DNA of 64,000 nucleotides from assembly GCF_003240585.1 (NCBI RefSeq), contig NZ_PCDP01000061.1, forward strand, positions 54,493 through 118,492. Direction: 5' to 3'. The DNA comes from Arminella tubonensis (GTDB lineage: Bacteria; Pseudomonadota; Alphaproteobacteria; Rhizobiales; Rhizobiaceae). The position numbers and the translations under genes were made by a program. Positions 43,406 through 52,579 of the stretch are shown here, piece after piece; position 1 is the first letter of the stretch, and every line of letters begins with the position of its first letter. Under the pieces are notes generated by a model. That model was given only the letters and a program-made list of their open reading frames with translations, ran no database searches and had not been told where the DNA came from.

Positions 43406-44434
43406 ATGTCCTTGAATGCAGACGAAACGGTTTCCGGCGAGATATCACCGGCGCTTTTGGTTGACGCCATGTTCGGCTTCCGGAAGACGGCCGCGATCAA
43501 GGCTGCCATAGAGCTCGATGTTTTCACGGCGATCGGCGGTAGCGGAGGCACCGCGGCTTCCCTCGCCTCGGCCACAAAGGCTTCCGAGCGCGGCATGCGC
43601 ATCCTCTGCGACTATCTGGTCGTCGGCGGCTTCCTGACCAAGACCGGCGATCGCTATGGGCTGACGCCGTCCAGTCGGGTGTTTCTCGACCGTCAATCCC
43701 CGGCTTATCTGGGCTCGGCTATCGACTTTGTCGCGGCACCGGAAATGGCGCGATTGTTCCTCGACGACCCTTCGGCCTATGTTCGCAACGGCGGATCGGT
43801 GGGATTGGCGAATGTCTCCGCCGACAATCCTGTCTGGGTCCGGTTCGCCCGCGGCATGGGTTCGTTTGTTGCGAGCAGCGCCGAAAGCCTTGCGGCGGAA
43901 GTCGCCCGTTGGCCAACGGCACCGAAGCGCGTTCTCGACATAGCAGCGGGACATGGCCTCTTTGGCATTGAAGTCGCAAAGGCGTTTCCGAAAGCGGAAA
44001 TCGTCGCCGTCGACTGGCGATCGGTGCTCGAACTGGCTGAAGCGAATGCCCGGAACGCCGGCGTCGCGGACAGGTATCGGATTTTGCCGGGAAGCGCTTT
44101 CGAGGTCGATTGGGGCAGCGATTACGACCTGGTGCTCCTCCCGAACTTTCTGCATCATTTCGATATCGATACCTGCGTGACGCTGCTGCAGAAGATCCGC
44201 GCCAGCCTGAGCGAAACAGGCAACGTCATCGCCGTCGAGTTCATACCGAATGAGGACCGCGTTTCACCGCCATTTCCGGCCGCCTTTTCGTTTGAGATGC
44301 TGGCATGTACCCCGAGGGGTGACGCGTATACGGAGAAAGACCTCGCAGAAATGGCCCGGCGCGCCGGCTTCGGCGGGATATCCACCCGACCCCTGCCGCC
44401 ATCGCCGTCGAGCCTGATTTTCTTCAAGCGCTGA
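43406..44434 (+). CDS. SAM-dependent O-methyltransferase-like protein (with N-terminal dimerisation domain)
   Basis: Protein of 342 residues. An N-terminal winged-helix dimerisation domain (AMFGFRKTAAIKAAIELDVFTAI, RGMRILCDYLVVGGFLTKTGDRYGLTP) is followed by a Rossmann methyltransferase with motif I VLDIAAGHGLFGIEVAKAFP. LPNFLHHFDIDTCVTLLQKI marks the later active-site region. This is the plant-type/acetylserotonin O-methyltransferase architecture, common in secondary metabolism; the substrate is unknown. ATG 43406 has GGGGAGG upstream. It is transcribed divergently from the peroxiredoxin operon. Confidence 0.87.
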   Translation: MSLNADETVSGEISPALLVDAMFGFRKTAAIKAAIELDVFTAIGGSGGTAASLASATKASERGMRILCDYLVVGGFLTKTGDRYGLTPSSRVFLDRQSPAYLGSAIDFVAAPEMARLFLDDPSAYVRNGGSVGLANVSADNPVWVRFARGMGSFVASSAESLAAEVARWPTAPKRVLDIAAGHGLFGIEVAKAFPKAEIVAVDWRSVLELAEANARNAGVADRYRILPGSAFEVDWGSDYDLVLLPNFLHHFDIDTCVTLLQKIRASLSETGNVIAVEFIPNEDRVSPPFPAAFSFEMLACTPRGDAYTEKDLAEMARRAGFGGISTRPLPPSPSSLIFFKR

Positions 44435-44484
44435 CGATCGTTGCCGCGGTCGCTTCGTAACTCGTTGCCCGTGGAGCGCAGCCC

Positions 44485-44862
44485 TCATTCGCCTACGTGA
44501 AAAAACGCCTCGAGACGATAGCCGTCGGGGTCGATGATGAATGCGGCGTAGTAGAACTGTCCGTATTCCGGCCGGATCCCCGGCGCGCCGTTGTCTTCGC
44601 CGCCGTTTGCCAGGCCCGCGGCATAGAACGCATCTACCGAAGCCTGGTTCGGCGCGACGAAGCAAAAATGCAGGCCGGACTGCCGGTCCGGCGGCACGGG
44701 CTTCTCCACCTCGCCGACCCAGAACCTTGCGCGCTCAGAGCCGTATCCCATCATGTTGCCGAAGCTGGTCAGCCGCTCGTATCCGAGAGCCCCCAGAGCA
44801 GCGTCATAAAAGCTGCGCGCACGCGCCAATTCCTTCACGCCAATCGACATGTGATCGAACAT
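44485..44862 (-). CDS. VOC family (glyoxalase-fold) protein
   Basis: Protein of 125 residues with two beta-alpha-beta-beta-beta modules: FDHMSIGVKELARARSFYDAALGALGYERL at the start and FYYAAFIIDPDGYRLEAFFH at the end. H4 and the Glu in the last strand are in the usual metal-ligand places. Members include glyoxalases, dioxygenases and resistance proteins; nothing specific can be assigned. ATG 44862 is used since it puts the first conserved strand at the N-terminus. Confidence 0.85.
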   Translation of the reverse strand: MFDHMSIGVKELARARSFYDAALGALGYERLTSFGNMMGYGSERARFWVGEVEKPVPPDRQSGLHFCFVAPNQASVDAFYAAGLANGGEDNGAPGIRPEYGQFYYAAFIIDPDGYRLEAFFHVGE

Positions 44863-45200
44863 AAGCCGCAGGCTCCTTCCTGTCTGGCGACGTGGCTCCG
44901 TGAAAGCGGAACGCACGAAATAAGAGGCGCGGCAATTCCTCGAACATGACACGCCAACCATATCGCGAGCATCTTTCAATCATCCGTGGGAGTCAACAAA
45001 CCGGTCGTGGAGCGCTTCGTTTGCTGGCCAGCATCAGTGTTTCATTGCCCGGCGTTGCCCCTCCCCATCCCATGCTCATGAGGGCGTGCTATCGCGTCTA
45101 TCCATAAGCGCGTATCATTGGGGCGTTCGGCCAATGCCTCCTTGCGGCTTTTCTTCGAGGCGACCGGGCAGACGCCGTGGATGACTGACGGGAGGAAACG
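44863..45200. other. Intergenic region between VOC protein and methyltransferase genes
   Basis: 338 bases with no supportable gene. The only structure is a weak inverted repeat CATTGG-N9-CCAATG at 45116-45136, about 65 bases before the methyltransferase start. A ribosome site GGAGG at 45191-45195 serves the next gene. Confidence 0.4.
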
Positions 45201-46013
45201 GTGGTGGAATCGGACAAGCATTTCACAGGTGCAATCCCTGATCTCTACGATCGACTGCTGGTTCCGCTCATATTTCGGGAATATGCGAGCGACCTTGCCG
45301 CGCGCGCAGCCGGGCTCAAGCCGCAATCCCTGCTGGAAATTGCGGCCGGTACCGGCTCTCTGACGCGGGCGACCGCACCCCTTCTCGATGAAAACGCGAG
45401 GATCGTCGTGTCCGACCTGAACCAGCCGATGCTCGATGTGGCAATGATAAAGCAGGGAAGGGACGATCGGATCGCCTGGCAGCAGGCGGATGCCCTGGCC
45501 CTCCCCTTCGATGCGCAGGCGTTCGATGTCGTGACGTGCCAGTTCGGCGTGATGTTCTTTCCGGATAAGGTCCAAGCGTATAGGGAGGCTCTCCGCGTCC
45601 TGAAGACGGGAGGACATTACTTCTTCAATGTCTGGGATGGGCTTGCCACCAACGATTTTGCCCGCGTGATTACCGAGACATTGGCCGATATCTTCCCCAA
45701 CGATCCGCCGCGTTTCATGGCAAGGACACCGCACGGCTACTCGGACACGGAGATCATCCGGGCGCAACTGGATGAGGCCGGCTTCCGCTCGATTGCGATA
45801 GAGACCCTGGAACGCGAGAGCAAAGCGACCTCCGCGGAGCAAGCCGCCGTCACCTATTGCCAGGGGACCCCGCTCAGGAACGAGATCGAGGAGCGCAATC
45901 CGTCCGGCCTGGAGGCGACGACCTGGAAGGTCGCCGAGATATTGCGAAAGCGATTTGGAACCGGTGTCATCGAGGGCAGGATCACGGCCCACGTGGTGAC
46001 CGCGATCAGTTAA
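45201..46013 (+). CDS. Class I SAM-dependent methyltransferase (UbiE/Methyltransf_11-like)
   Basis: Protein of 270 residues with SAM motif I LLEIAAGTGSLTRATAP, acidic motif II VVSDLNQPMLDVA, motif III QQADALALPFDAQAFDVVTCQFGVMFFPD and a post-motif LRVLKTGGHYFFNVWDG. This is the general small-molecule methyltransferase fold; substrate unknown. GTG 45201 is chosen because GGAGG lies six bases upstream. Converges with ftsK. Confidence 0.87.
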   Translation: MVESDKHFTGAIPDLYDRLLVPLIFREYASDLAARAAGLKPQSLLEIAAGTGSLTRATAPLLDENARIVVSDLNQPMLDVAMIKQGRDDRIAWQQADALALPFDAQAFDVVTCQFGVMFFPDKVQAYREALRVLKTGGHYFFNVWDGLATNDFARVITETLADIFPNDPPRFMARTPHGYSDTEIIRAQLDEAGFRSIAIETLERESKATSAEQAAVTYCQGTPLRNEIEERNPSGLEATTWKVAEILRKRFGTGVIEGRITAHVVTAIS

Positions 46014-46031
46014 CGGGCGACGAGACGGCTC

Positions 46032-48827
46032 CTAATCCATGTCCTCGTGCCGGGCCTGATGTGACGCATCGCGGTTGCCGCTGATGATCTCACGTTTGCC
46101 GACATGGTTGGCGGGGCCGACGAGGCCATCCTTTTCCATGCGCTCCACGAGGGATGCTGCCCGGTTGTAGCCGATGCCGAGGCGGCGCTGGATGTAGGAG
46201 GTCGAGCACTTCTTGTCGCGCATGACAACCTTGATCGCCTGCTCGTAGTGATCGTCTCCGTCTTCCGCTGCCATCGCGCCCTTGTCGAAGACGGCGCCGC
46301 CGTCCTCTTCTTCTTCCTCGTCATCCTCGCCTGATGTGACCGTGTCGAGGTATTCGGGGCGGCCCTGTGTCTTCAGATGGGCGACGACCTTCTCGACTTC
46401 CTCGTCTGAAACGAAGGGGCCGTGAACGCGGGAAATGCGGCCGCCGCCGGCCATGTGCAGCATGTCGCCCTGGCCGAGGAGCTGTTCGGCACCCTGCTCG
46501 CCGAGGATCGTGCGGCTGTCGATCTTCGACGTTACCTGGAAGGAAATGCGGGTGGGGAAGTTTGCCTTGATCGTGCCGGTGATGACGTCGACGGAGGGAC
46601 GCTGCGTCGCCATGATCAGGTGAATGCCTGCCGCGCGGGCCATCTGCGCCAGCCGCTGGATCGCGCCTTCGATTTCCTTGCCGGCGACCATCATCAGGTC
46701 GGCCATCTCGTCGACGATGACGACGATATAAGGCATCGGCGTCAGGTCCATCTCCTGGCTCTCTTCGATCGGAGCGCCGGTGCCCTTGTCAAAGCCGGTC
46801 TGGACGACGGCCATGATCGTTTCGCCCTTTTCGCGGGCGATCGCCGTGCGGGCGTTATAGCCGTCGATATTGCGGACGCCGAGCCGCGACATCTTGCGGT
46901 AGCGATCCTCCATCTCGCGCACCGCCCATTTGAGCGCCAGAACCGCCTTCTTCGGGTCGGTAACGACCGGGGTCAGGAGATGCGGAATACCGTCATAGAC
47001 GGAGAGTTCGAGCATCTTCGGATCGACCATGATCAGGCGGCATTGCTCGGGCGTCAGCCTGTAGAGCAGCGACAGGATCATGGTGTTGATGGCGACCGAC
47101 TTGCCGGAGCCTGTGGTGCCGGCCACCAGCAGATGCGGCATCTTGGCGAGCTCGGCGATGATGGGTTCGCCGCCGATATTCTTGCCGAGGCAGAGCGCCA
47201 GTTTGAAATCGGTGTTCTCGAAGCTCTGCGCCTCGATCAATTCGCGGAAGTACACCGTCTCGCGCACGACGTTCGGCAACTCGATGCCGATGACGTTGCG
47301 GCCGGGGACAACGGCGACACGGGCCGACAGTGCCGACATCGAACGGGCGATATCGTCGGCGAGGCCGATGACGCGCGATGACTTGACGCCGGGAGCCGGT
47401 TCGAATTCGTAGAGGGTCACTACCGGGCCTGGCCGGACGTGGATGATCTCGCCCTTGACGCCGAAGTCCTCCAGCACGCTCTCGAGCAGGCCGGCGTTCT
47501 GTTCCAGCGTCTCCTGCGTCATGACGACGCCGACCCGTTCCGCCGGCTCCTGCAGCAGTTCGCGCGACGGAAACTCGTACTCGACTTCACCGTTCATCGC
47601 CTGGCGCCATTCGACCGGAGCCGGGCTCACAGCATTGTCGCGAAGGCGAGAGGCCTGCGGCCTCAGATCGATCATCCGGGCGGCTTTCGTCTCGACGGCC
47701 GGGCGGACGGCCTTGGCAACAGCCGTCGCCTTCGGCGGCTCGGGGATGACGATCGGCAGAGGAGCGGCAGTAACGGCGACCGGCGCAGGCTGAGGTGCGA
47801 CGACGGGCGGAGCCTTGATGACCAGCGGCTTCGGCTCGACTTGCTTCACAGCGATCGGCTGCAGGACGGCTGGCGCCGCGGGGGGCGTCGGCAGCCGGGC
47901 GGCAATCATCTGCTGGCTAGCGGCCATGGCGACCGGACGGCATTCTACAACACGGAACAGCGAGGCAATCGATTCGGGGCCAATCCACGGGCGCGAACGA
48001 ATCACATTGGCGAGCGGTACGAAAACCGGACCGGCGACCGTGGTGAGGTCGCCATCGAACGGCATGACGTCCCAGAAGGCGAAGTCGGAGACATTTGCCA
48101 GCCGGGCGTCCACCGAGGGAAGAGTGCCGACATCGCTTGACGAAGTCGAGGCTGCCGAAGCGTCCGGGGCGACGGTTATGCCTTGGGCTCGTGCCCAGGC
48201 AATGTTGGCCGCTTCCGCGTCGGCCATTGCCGTGCGTTCGGCGCGCTGGCTGAAGGTCAATGGTCTCGTGGAAACAGGGCGTTCCTCGGCGGCTGCCTGC
48301 ATGGATTTTACGGCGGTCTCGACCATCGATTGAAGCGCCTCGACAGGCCGCTCTGTGGGTGCCGGGGTGGGTTCCGTAGCATCCGCGGCCTGCTGCGCCT
48401 CCTCCGCCTCCGCCTCTTCCGGCGAGGACGGACGGCGTTTGGTCAGCGTGCTCTCGGGCGTGCGGGTAAAGCGCACGTTCGGCGCCAGCGAAAAGGCTGT
48501 TTGCCAGATGGGAGATCCGTTGGCATCGACCGGAACCGGGAAAATCGCCATGGCTGCCGGCTTTTGCGGCCGTGCGGCGGCACTTGCCAGCGGCGGCTTC
48601 AGCTGCGGTGCGGACGCGGCCTTTGCCGACGAAGCCTGAGAGGCGGCGGCCAGCTGGGCCTTGCGCTTGGCTTCGCGGGCCTCTGCCAGTTTCTGCTCGA
48701 GGTAGGCCCGGCGCTCTGCCGTTTCAGCGGCCTTGCGGGCCTCTGCTTCCGACCGCTCCCTGTCGCCCTGATCCTCCTGCTGGAAGCCCATTGCCATGTT
48801 GGAGAAGTTTGTTCTGGGAAAACGCAT
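46032..48827 (-). CDS. ftsK: FtsK-type DNA translocase without membrane domain
   Basis: Protein of 931 residues. The C-terminal 500 residues are a full FtsK motor: DNA-binding alpha domain, Walker A GTTGSGKSVAINTM, Walker B YIVVIVDEMADLM, the RPSVDVITGTIKANFPTRISFQV stretch, and a winged-helix gamma domain at the end (YIQRRLGIGYNRAASLVERME) that reads KOPS-like sequences. The N-terminal 400 residues are charged coiled coil followed by Ala/Pro-rich linker, with no hydrophobic helix; canonical FtsK has four membrane spans there. Rhizobia often encode a second, membrane-anchored FtsK. ATG 48827 is preferred, but a TTG at 48884 is possible. Confidence 0.9.
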   Translation of the reverse strand: MRFPRTNFSNMAMGFQQEDQGDRERSEAEARKAAETAERRAYLEQKLAEAREAKRKAQLAAASQASSAKAASAPQLKPPLASAAARPQKPAAMAIFPVPVDANGSPIWQTAFSLAPNVRFTRTPESTLTKRRPSSPEEAEAEEAQQAADATEPTPAPTERPVEALQSMVETAVKSMQAAAEERPVSTRPLTFSQRAERTAMADAEAANIAWARAQGITVAPDASAASTSSSDVGTLPSVDARLANVSDFAFWDVMPFDGDLTTVAGPVFVPLANVIRSRPWIGPESIASLFRVVECRPVAMAASQQMIAARLPTPPAAPAVLQPIAVKQVEPKPLVIKAPPVVAPQPAPVAVTAAPLPIVIPEPPKATAVAKAVRPAVETKAARMIDLRPQASRLRDNAVSPAPVEWRQAMNGEVEYEFPSRELLQEPAERVGVVMTQETLEQNAGLLESVLEDFGVKGEIIHVRPGPVVTLYEFEPAPGVKSSRVIGLADDIARSMSALSARVAVVPGRNVIGIELPNVVRETVYFRELIEAQSFENTDFKLALCLGKNIGGEPIIAELAKMPHLLVAGTTGSGKSVAINTMILSLLYRLTPEQCRLIMVDPKMLELSVYDGIPHLLTPVVTDPKKAVLALKWAVREMEDRYRKMSRLGVRNIDGYNARTAIAREKGETIMAVVQTGFDKGTGAPIEESQEMDLTPMPYIVVIVDEMADLMMVAGKEIEGAIQRLAQMARAAGIHLIMATQRPSVDVITGTIKANFPTRISFQVTSKIDSRTILGEQGAEQLLGQGDMLHMAGGGRISRVHGPFVSDEEVEKVVAHLKTQGRPEYLDTVTSGEDDEEEEEDGGAVFDKGAMAAEDGDDHYEQAIKVVMRDKKCSTSYIQRRLGIGYNRAASLVERMEKDGLVGPANHVGKREIISGNRDASHQARHEDMD

Positions 48828-49057
48828 GAGGCCTGCAATCCACTCATTGAATAATGCCGATAGCTTTCCCAATCGATAGGGCAAGGACGGTTAACAAGTT
48901 CCTTCCGACGGGTCGTTAAGACGCCCTCGATGACCAAAAATCGCACGGCAGAGAGGGTGGCGGTGGGCTTGTTTCGAGGCGCGCCGGGCCTTTCCGGGCG
49001 TCTCGCAAACGGAGAAAAAATGTGGGAAAAACTGGCGTGCCGCCACCGGAATGAAAT

Positions 49058-49084
49058 CGCCTGCCGCTTGGTCGGCGGCAGGCG
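49058..49084 (-). terminator. Intrinsic terminator of the DUF1217 gene
   Basis: CGCCTGCCGC and GCGGCAGGCG form a perfect 10-bp stem with a 7-base loop, 35 bases beyond the stop. On the minus strand the stem is followed by ATTTCATT. Confidence 0.8.
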
Positions 49085-49118
49085 GGCATCATGGATGGAG
49101 AGACTATCGAAGGCGAGA

Positions 49119-51611
49119 TCAGCTGGTCTTCAATGTCGCGATCGACAATAGCATATCGGCGCTGATGCCGACCGTGCCGGAGCCCTGAAGGATGCTCAGC
49201 GCGGGCGAAGACGTCGAGGTGTTCTGCAGATCATACATGGCCGAAAAGCGCTGCAGGAGCTTTGTCACCTTGTCAGGGTCCTGCAGATCGCTGATGTCGA
49301 CAAGATTGTTGAGCATCTTGGCCTGCTGGTCGACATCCATGTTGGAGATCGAGCTCGGCAGGCTGAAGGTCGTGGTGATGACCTGGTAAAGGGCGCTGTC
49401 CGACATGATATCGTAAATCGACGAGATATCGGGTGCCTTGCGCTGGAAGTAGAGCGCCAGGCGAACGCCGTCGCTGGTCTCCCCCTGCTGGCTCTCGAGG
49501 GTCTGGTGGAGATAGAGATCGTCGGTGTTGGCAACTGCGCCTGCATTCTGCGCGGTGCCGAGCTTGGTGTTGGTCAGGTTGCCTTTGGCATCGAAATTGA
49601 AGGCCTCGACGATATTCTTGAACTGGGCGCCGGCATCGGTGTTGACGAAGCTCTTGGGATCGGATGGATCGGCGGCGAACGCCTTCTTCAGCGTGTCGGT
49701 CGTGACCTTCTTCGGATCGATGCCACTGGCAGTGAGGATGAAGTTCGTGAGCTTGGTATCAGCCAACAGGTCGGTGACGCTGTGGACGCCGGTGATGTTG
49801 GTGGCGAAATAGGTCGCGGCGGTCTTGATATCGGTGGTTGCCTTCGTGAGGGCCGCCCCCGTCAGCCCGATCTTGGAACGGCTGGTATATTCGTTGACGT
49901 AGTTATTGATGTCGGCCTGGGACAACGCCTGAACGGCGGTCTCGAGTTTACCGTCGCTGCCGAAGTTGAAGGCTTTGGCAAGGTTCGTGAAACGAGCGTC
50001 CTTGAGCGAGCTGACATAGCTCTTTGGATCATAGGGGTCGCTTTCCAGCACCTTCTTCATCTGCGTCGTCGACATTTCGTCAGGACTGATGCCATAGGCG
50101 CGCAGAGCGACCTGATACAGTTCCGGCAGGCTGTCGTTGCTCTTGTCCGTATCCGCATCGGCGTTGCTGAGGAAGAACGACTTGATGTCGGTGACATCAG
50201 CGATCCTGGTCTTGTAATTGGTCTGGGCGCTGGTCACCAGTGCGGTCTGGGCCTTCGCGTAGTTGGTCTTGAACGCGGTGGATGCAGCTGCGATCTCGGT
50301 TGACGTCTGGGCCTGATCACCCGAGGCAACGGTGCCATCCGACTGAAAATTGAACTGCGTTATGACGTTGCTGAGGCCAAATAGCGCCGCATTGGTCGAG
50401 TTCCTCATTCCCAACCGGAACTCGGTCGCCGACATGTTGGAGTCGAGGCCATAAGCGGTCTTGACGTAGTTGAAGAGCTGCGTATCCGAGGTGAGGTCGG
50501 TAATCGAGGTGATCGACCCGATCGTGGCCTTGTAATAAGCGTCGCTGTCGGCTGCGCCCACTGCGGTCATGAAGGATGGGACCGTGGTGTTGTATTGGTC
50601 CATCACTGCGGCTTTTTGCGTTTCGGTCTGCGCATGCGACACGAAGTTTGCCGTATAGTCCGCGGCCCCCGTTGCCAGCTGCGTAGCGTTCTGGGCCACG
50701 TCGCCGGAAGCGACGGTGCCGTCGGGCTGAAAATTGAACTGCGCCATGACGTCGGTCAGGCCGTTGCTTGCGGCCAGCGAAGGGCTGCGGGCCGACGCAT
50801 TGAATGCGGCCGCCGAGATGTTCGATATCCCATAGGCGGTCTTGATGTAGTCGAACAGCTGCGTATTGGACGTCAGGTCCTTCACGGACGTGATCGAGCT
50901 GATCTGGCTCTGGTAATAGGCGATGTCGGCGTCCGGGGTCGATGTCTTCACCGTTCCGTCAGTGTTGAAATTGAACTGCGCCGCGATCTTCTTGTCGGTG
51001 GCGCTGCCGTTCAAATTGACAAAGCTGTTGGGATCGCTGAGGTCGCTCGTCAATACGGACTTCAGGAAGCTGTTGGACGTCACGGTCGGATCGAGGCCGT
51101 AGGCACTCAGCACGTACGACCTCAGCTTGGTATTGCTGAGTAGCTGGTCGACGTTGGTGATGGTGTCCATCCCGGCGGCGTAGGCGTCGCTCGCGGTCTT
51201 TGCCGCCGTTTCCTCATCGGTAAAGGACTGGGTGTAGAGGCCGAGCATGTCGTCCTCCTGGTCCGACGTCTGCGGGACATCCGTGGTGGCGCCGAAATTG
51301 AATGCAGCGGCAAACGCCTTGTAGCGAGGATCGGTCAGCTTGTTGGCAAAGCTGCTTGAATCGCTGAGGTCGCTGGTCAGCACCTCCTTCATCATCCCCT
51401 TGGCATAGGTCATGTCCTCAAGGCCGTAGGCCTTCATCGCATAGCTATAGAGCTGGTAGTTGCCGAGCAGGTCGTCGACCGTCTTCACCTTGCCGATATT
51501 GGCATTGTAGTAGTCGGCCTGCCGCTTCGTCTCGGATTGAGCCGCGATGTTGCCGAGCGTCGTCGTCATGTCCCGGGACGCGATCGTATAGCCAAGGTAA
51601 GTCGAGATCAT
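49119..51611 (-). CDS. Large multi-module DUF1217 protein (flagellum-associated family)
   Basis: Protein of 830 residues built of about seven repeats of a 100-130 residue unit. Each has the pattern Y-x3-I-x3-T-x-V-x-D-L, L-x2-Y-x3-A-Y-G-L, a D-x-S-D-P-x-S-F-V-N-type segment and A-x-x-F-N-F-x2-D-G. Unit starts lie near residues 34, 147, 237, 348, 457, 590 and 720; units 3 and 4 have diverged in the middle and unit 5 carries an insertion. DUF1217 proteins are usually encoded in rhizobial flagellar clusters, as single or double modules. There is no signal peptide, consistent with export by the flagellar apparatus if any. This gene is outside a visible flagellar cluster. Confidence 0.88.
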   Translation of the reverse strand: MISTYLGYTIASRDMTTTLGNIAAQSETKRQADYYNANIGKVKTVDDLLGNYQLYSYAMKAYGLEDMTYAKGMMKEVLTSDLSDSSSFANKLTDPRYKAFAAAFNFGATTDVPQTSDQEDDMLGLYTQSFTDEETAAKTASDAYAAGMDTITNVDQLLSNTKLRSYVLSAYGLDPTVTSNSFLKSVLTSDLSDPNSFVNLNGSATDKKIAAQFNFNTDGTVKTSTPDADIAYYQSQISSITSVKDLTSNTQLFDYIKTAYGISNISAAAFNASARSPSLAASNGLTDVMAQFNFQPDGTVASGDVAQNATQLATGAADYTANFVSHAQTETQKAAVMDQYNTTVPSFMTAVGAADSDAYYKATIGSITSITDLTSDTQLFNYVKTAYGLDSNMSATEFRLGMRNSTNAALFGLSNVITQFNFQSDGTVASGDQAQTSTEIAAASTAFKTNYAKAQTALVTSAQTNYKTRIADVTDIKSFFLSNADADTDKSNDSLPELYQVALRAYGISPDEMSTTQMKKVLESDPYDPKSYVSSLKDARFTNLAKAFNFGSDGKLETAVQALSQADINNYVNEYTSRSKIGLTGAALTKATTDIKTAATYFATNITGVHSVTDLLADTKLTNFILTASGIDPKKVTTDTLKKAFAADPSDPKSFVNTDAGAQFKNIVEAFNFDAKGNLTNTKLGTAQNAGAVANTDDLYLHQTLESQQGETSDGVRLALYFQRKAPDISSIYDIMSDSALYQVITTTFSLPSSISNMDVDQQAKMLNNLVDISDLQDPDKVTKLLQRFSAMYDLQNTSTSSPALSILQGSGTVGISADMLLSIATLKTS

Positions 51612-51931
51612 TGAGGGGACCCTTCAGCAAGTCCTTAAGTGCGCGCGCGAATCTGTGCCATATTATCTCAGCTAAACCTTACCTGAGACTTACAATCCTT
51701 CGCGCCTTGCGTGTGCCTTATCGGGACGGAGCATATTCTCGTTTATTCATATTATGGAAACCGTGACAGGTTCTTTTTTGCTAACCATCTGACGACGCAA
51801 ACTTTTCTTAACCGCAATTTTTAAGCTGTCTGGAAGGGCGGCCGCCTAATCTTGCCACATCGAGAGGACGAAAAGTTCTCCGTAAGAAGACCGGAAAACC
51901 GGCTCTCAGGTAAGACAAGGGTAGAAAATAG
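51612..51931. other. Divergent intergenic region with inverted 11-mer TCTCAGGTAAG
   Basis: 320 bases between the DUF1217 and DUF6101 genes. An exact 11-mer, TCTCAGGTAAG, occurs at 51904-51914 on the plus strand and at 51678-51688 on the minus strand, each pointing toward the adjacent gene. The second is part of a TCTCAG-N11-CTGAGA inverted repeat (51666-51688). No gene or terminator is seen; the middle is AT-rich and promoter-like. Confidence 0.45.
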
Positions 51932-52498
51932 ATGACAAATACCGTCCTCAAGCCCCATTGGGCAGGAACCACACTGCGGCTCGATCCGACGCGCTTTCCG
52001 CAGCAGGTCAGCTACGCCATGCGTGGCGCAACCGGCGATGTCACCATCACAATAGACGCTCGCGGCGCCGTGCTGCGCAAGATCCTTCCGTCAAGCGGAT
52101 TGCCGCTGTCGATCGCCCTGCCGAAGCGCGCCTTCAAGGGCGTCGCGGCACGAGCCATCGATCACGGCGACGGCGAAGTCACCGTGACGCTTGAACTGCA
52201 CCACGACGATCCGGACCTCTGCATCCCGCTTCTCGTCGCCCATGACCTCAGCGACATTGCAGCGGACTGGCGGTCCTGGTCGGAAGCTTTCCACATCCCG
52301 ATGATGATGGTGGAGGCCGATGGCGTGGCACGTCCGCTCGAAGACCATCTCGGCGGCGTGCGCACCAACGAAGCAAAGCAGCGCCGGCGTCATTCATTCT
52401 TCGCCAATCGCCGCCCGCGCTTTTTGGTACGCCGCACCACCGGCAAGCTTGGCGTAAAGATGAAAATTCAGGGCCGCGAAATCATCGCGCGCAACTGA
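51932..52498 (+). CDS. DUF6101 family protein
   Basis: Protein of 188 residues, soluble, with no signal peptide. It contains the segments HWAGTTLRLDPTRFPQQVSYA, VTITIDARGAVLRKILPSSGLPLSIALP, VTVTLELHHDDPDLCIPLLVAHDLSDIAADWRSW and a strongly basic C-terminus (KQRRRHSFFANRRPRFLVRRTTG). This is, as I recall, the Rhizobiales family DUF6101 of unknown function. Its basic tail suggests nucleic acid or membrane contact. It is followed by a strong terminator, so it is monocistronic. Confidence 0.8.
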   Translation: MTNTVLKPHWAGTTLRLDPTRFPQQVSYAMRGATGDVTITIDARGAVLRKILPSSGLPLSIALPKRAFKGVAARAIDHGDGEVTVTLELHHDDPDLCIPLLVAHDLSDIAADWRSWSEAFHIPMMMVEADGVARPLEDHLGGVRTNEAKQRRRHSFFANRRPRFLVRRTTGKLGVKMKIQGREIIARN

Positions 52499-52527
52499 AC
52501 TTCAGAAACGAGACAGCCAGATTTGGA

Positions 52528-52553
52528 AAACCCGGCGCGAGAGCGCCGGGTTT
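52528..52553. terminator. Bidirectional intrinsic terminator (11-bp perfect stem)
   Basis: AAACCCGGCGC and GCGCCGGGTTT pair perfectly around a GAGA tetraloop between the convergent DUF6101 and ubiA genes. T-rich sequence follows on both strands. Confidence 0.93.
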
Positions 52554-52579
52554 CGTGTTTCATCATGGGATGTCCAAAG

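Noticed and set aside
45116..45136. Inverted repeat CATTGG-N9-CCAATG upstream of a methyltransferase gene
   Set aside because: Six-base arms with a long loop are expected by chance at this length and no partner site exists nearby.
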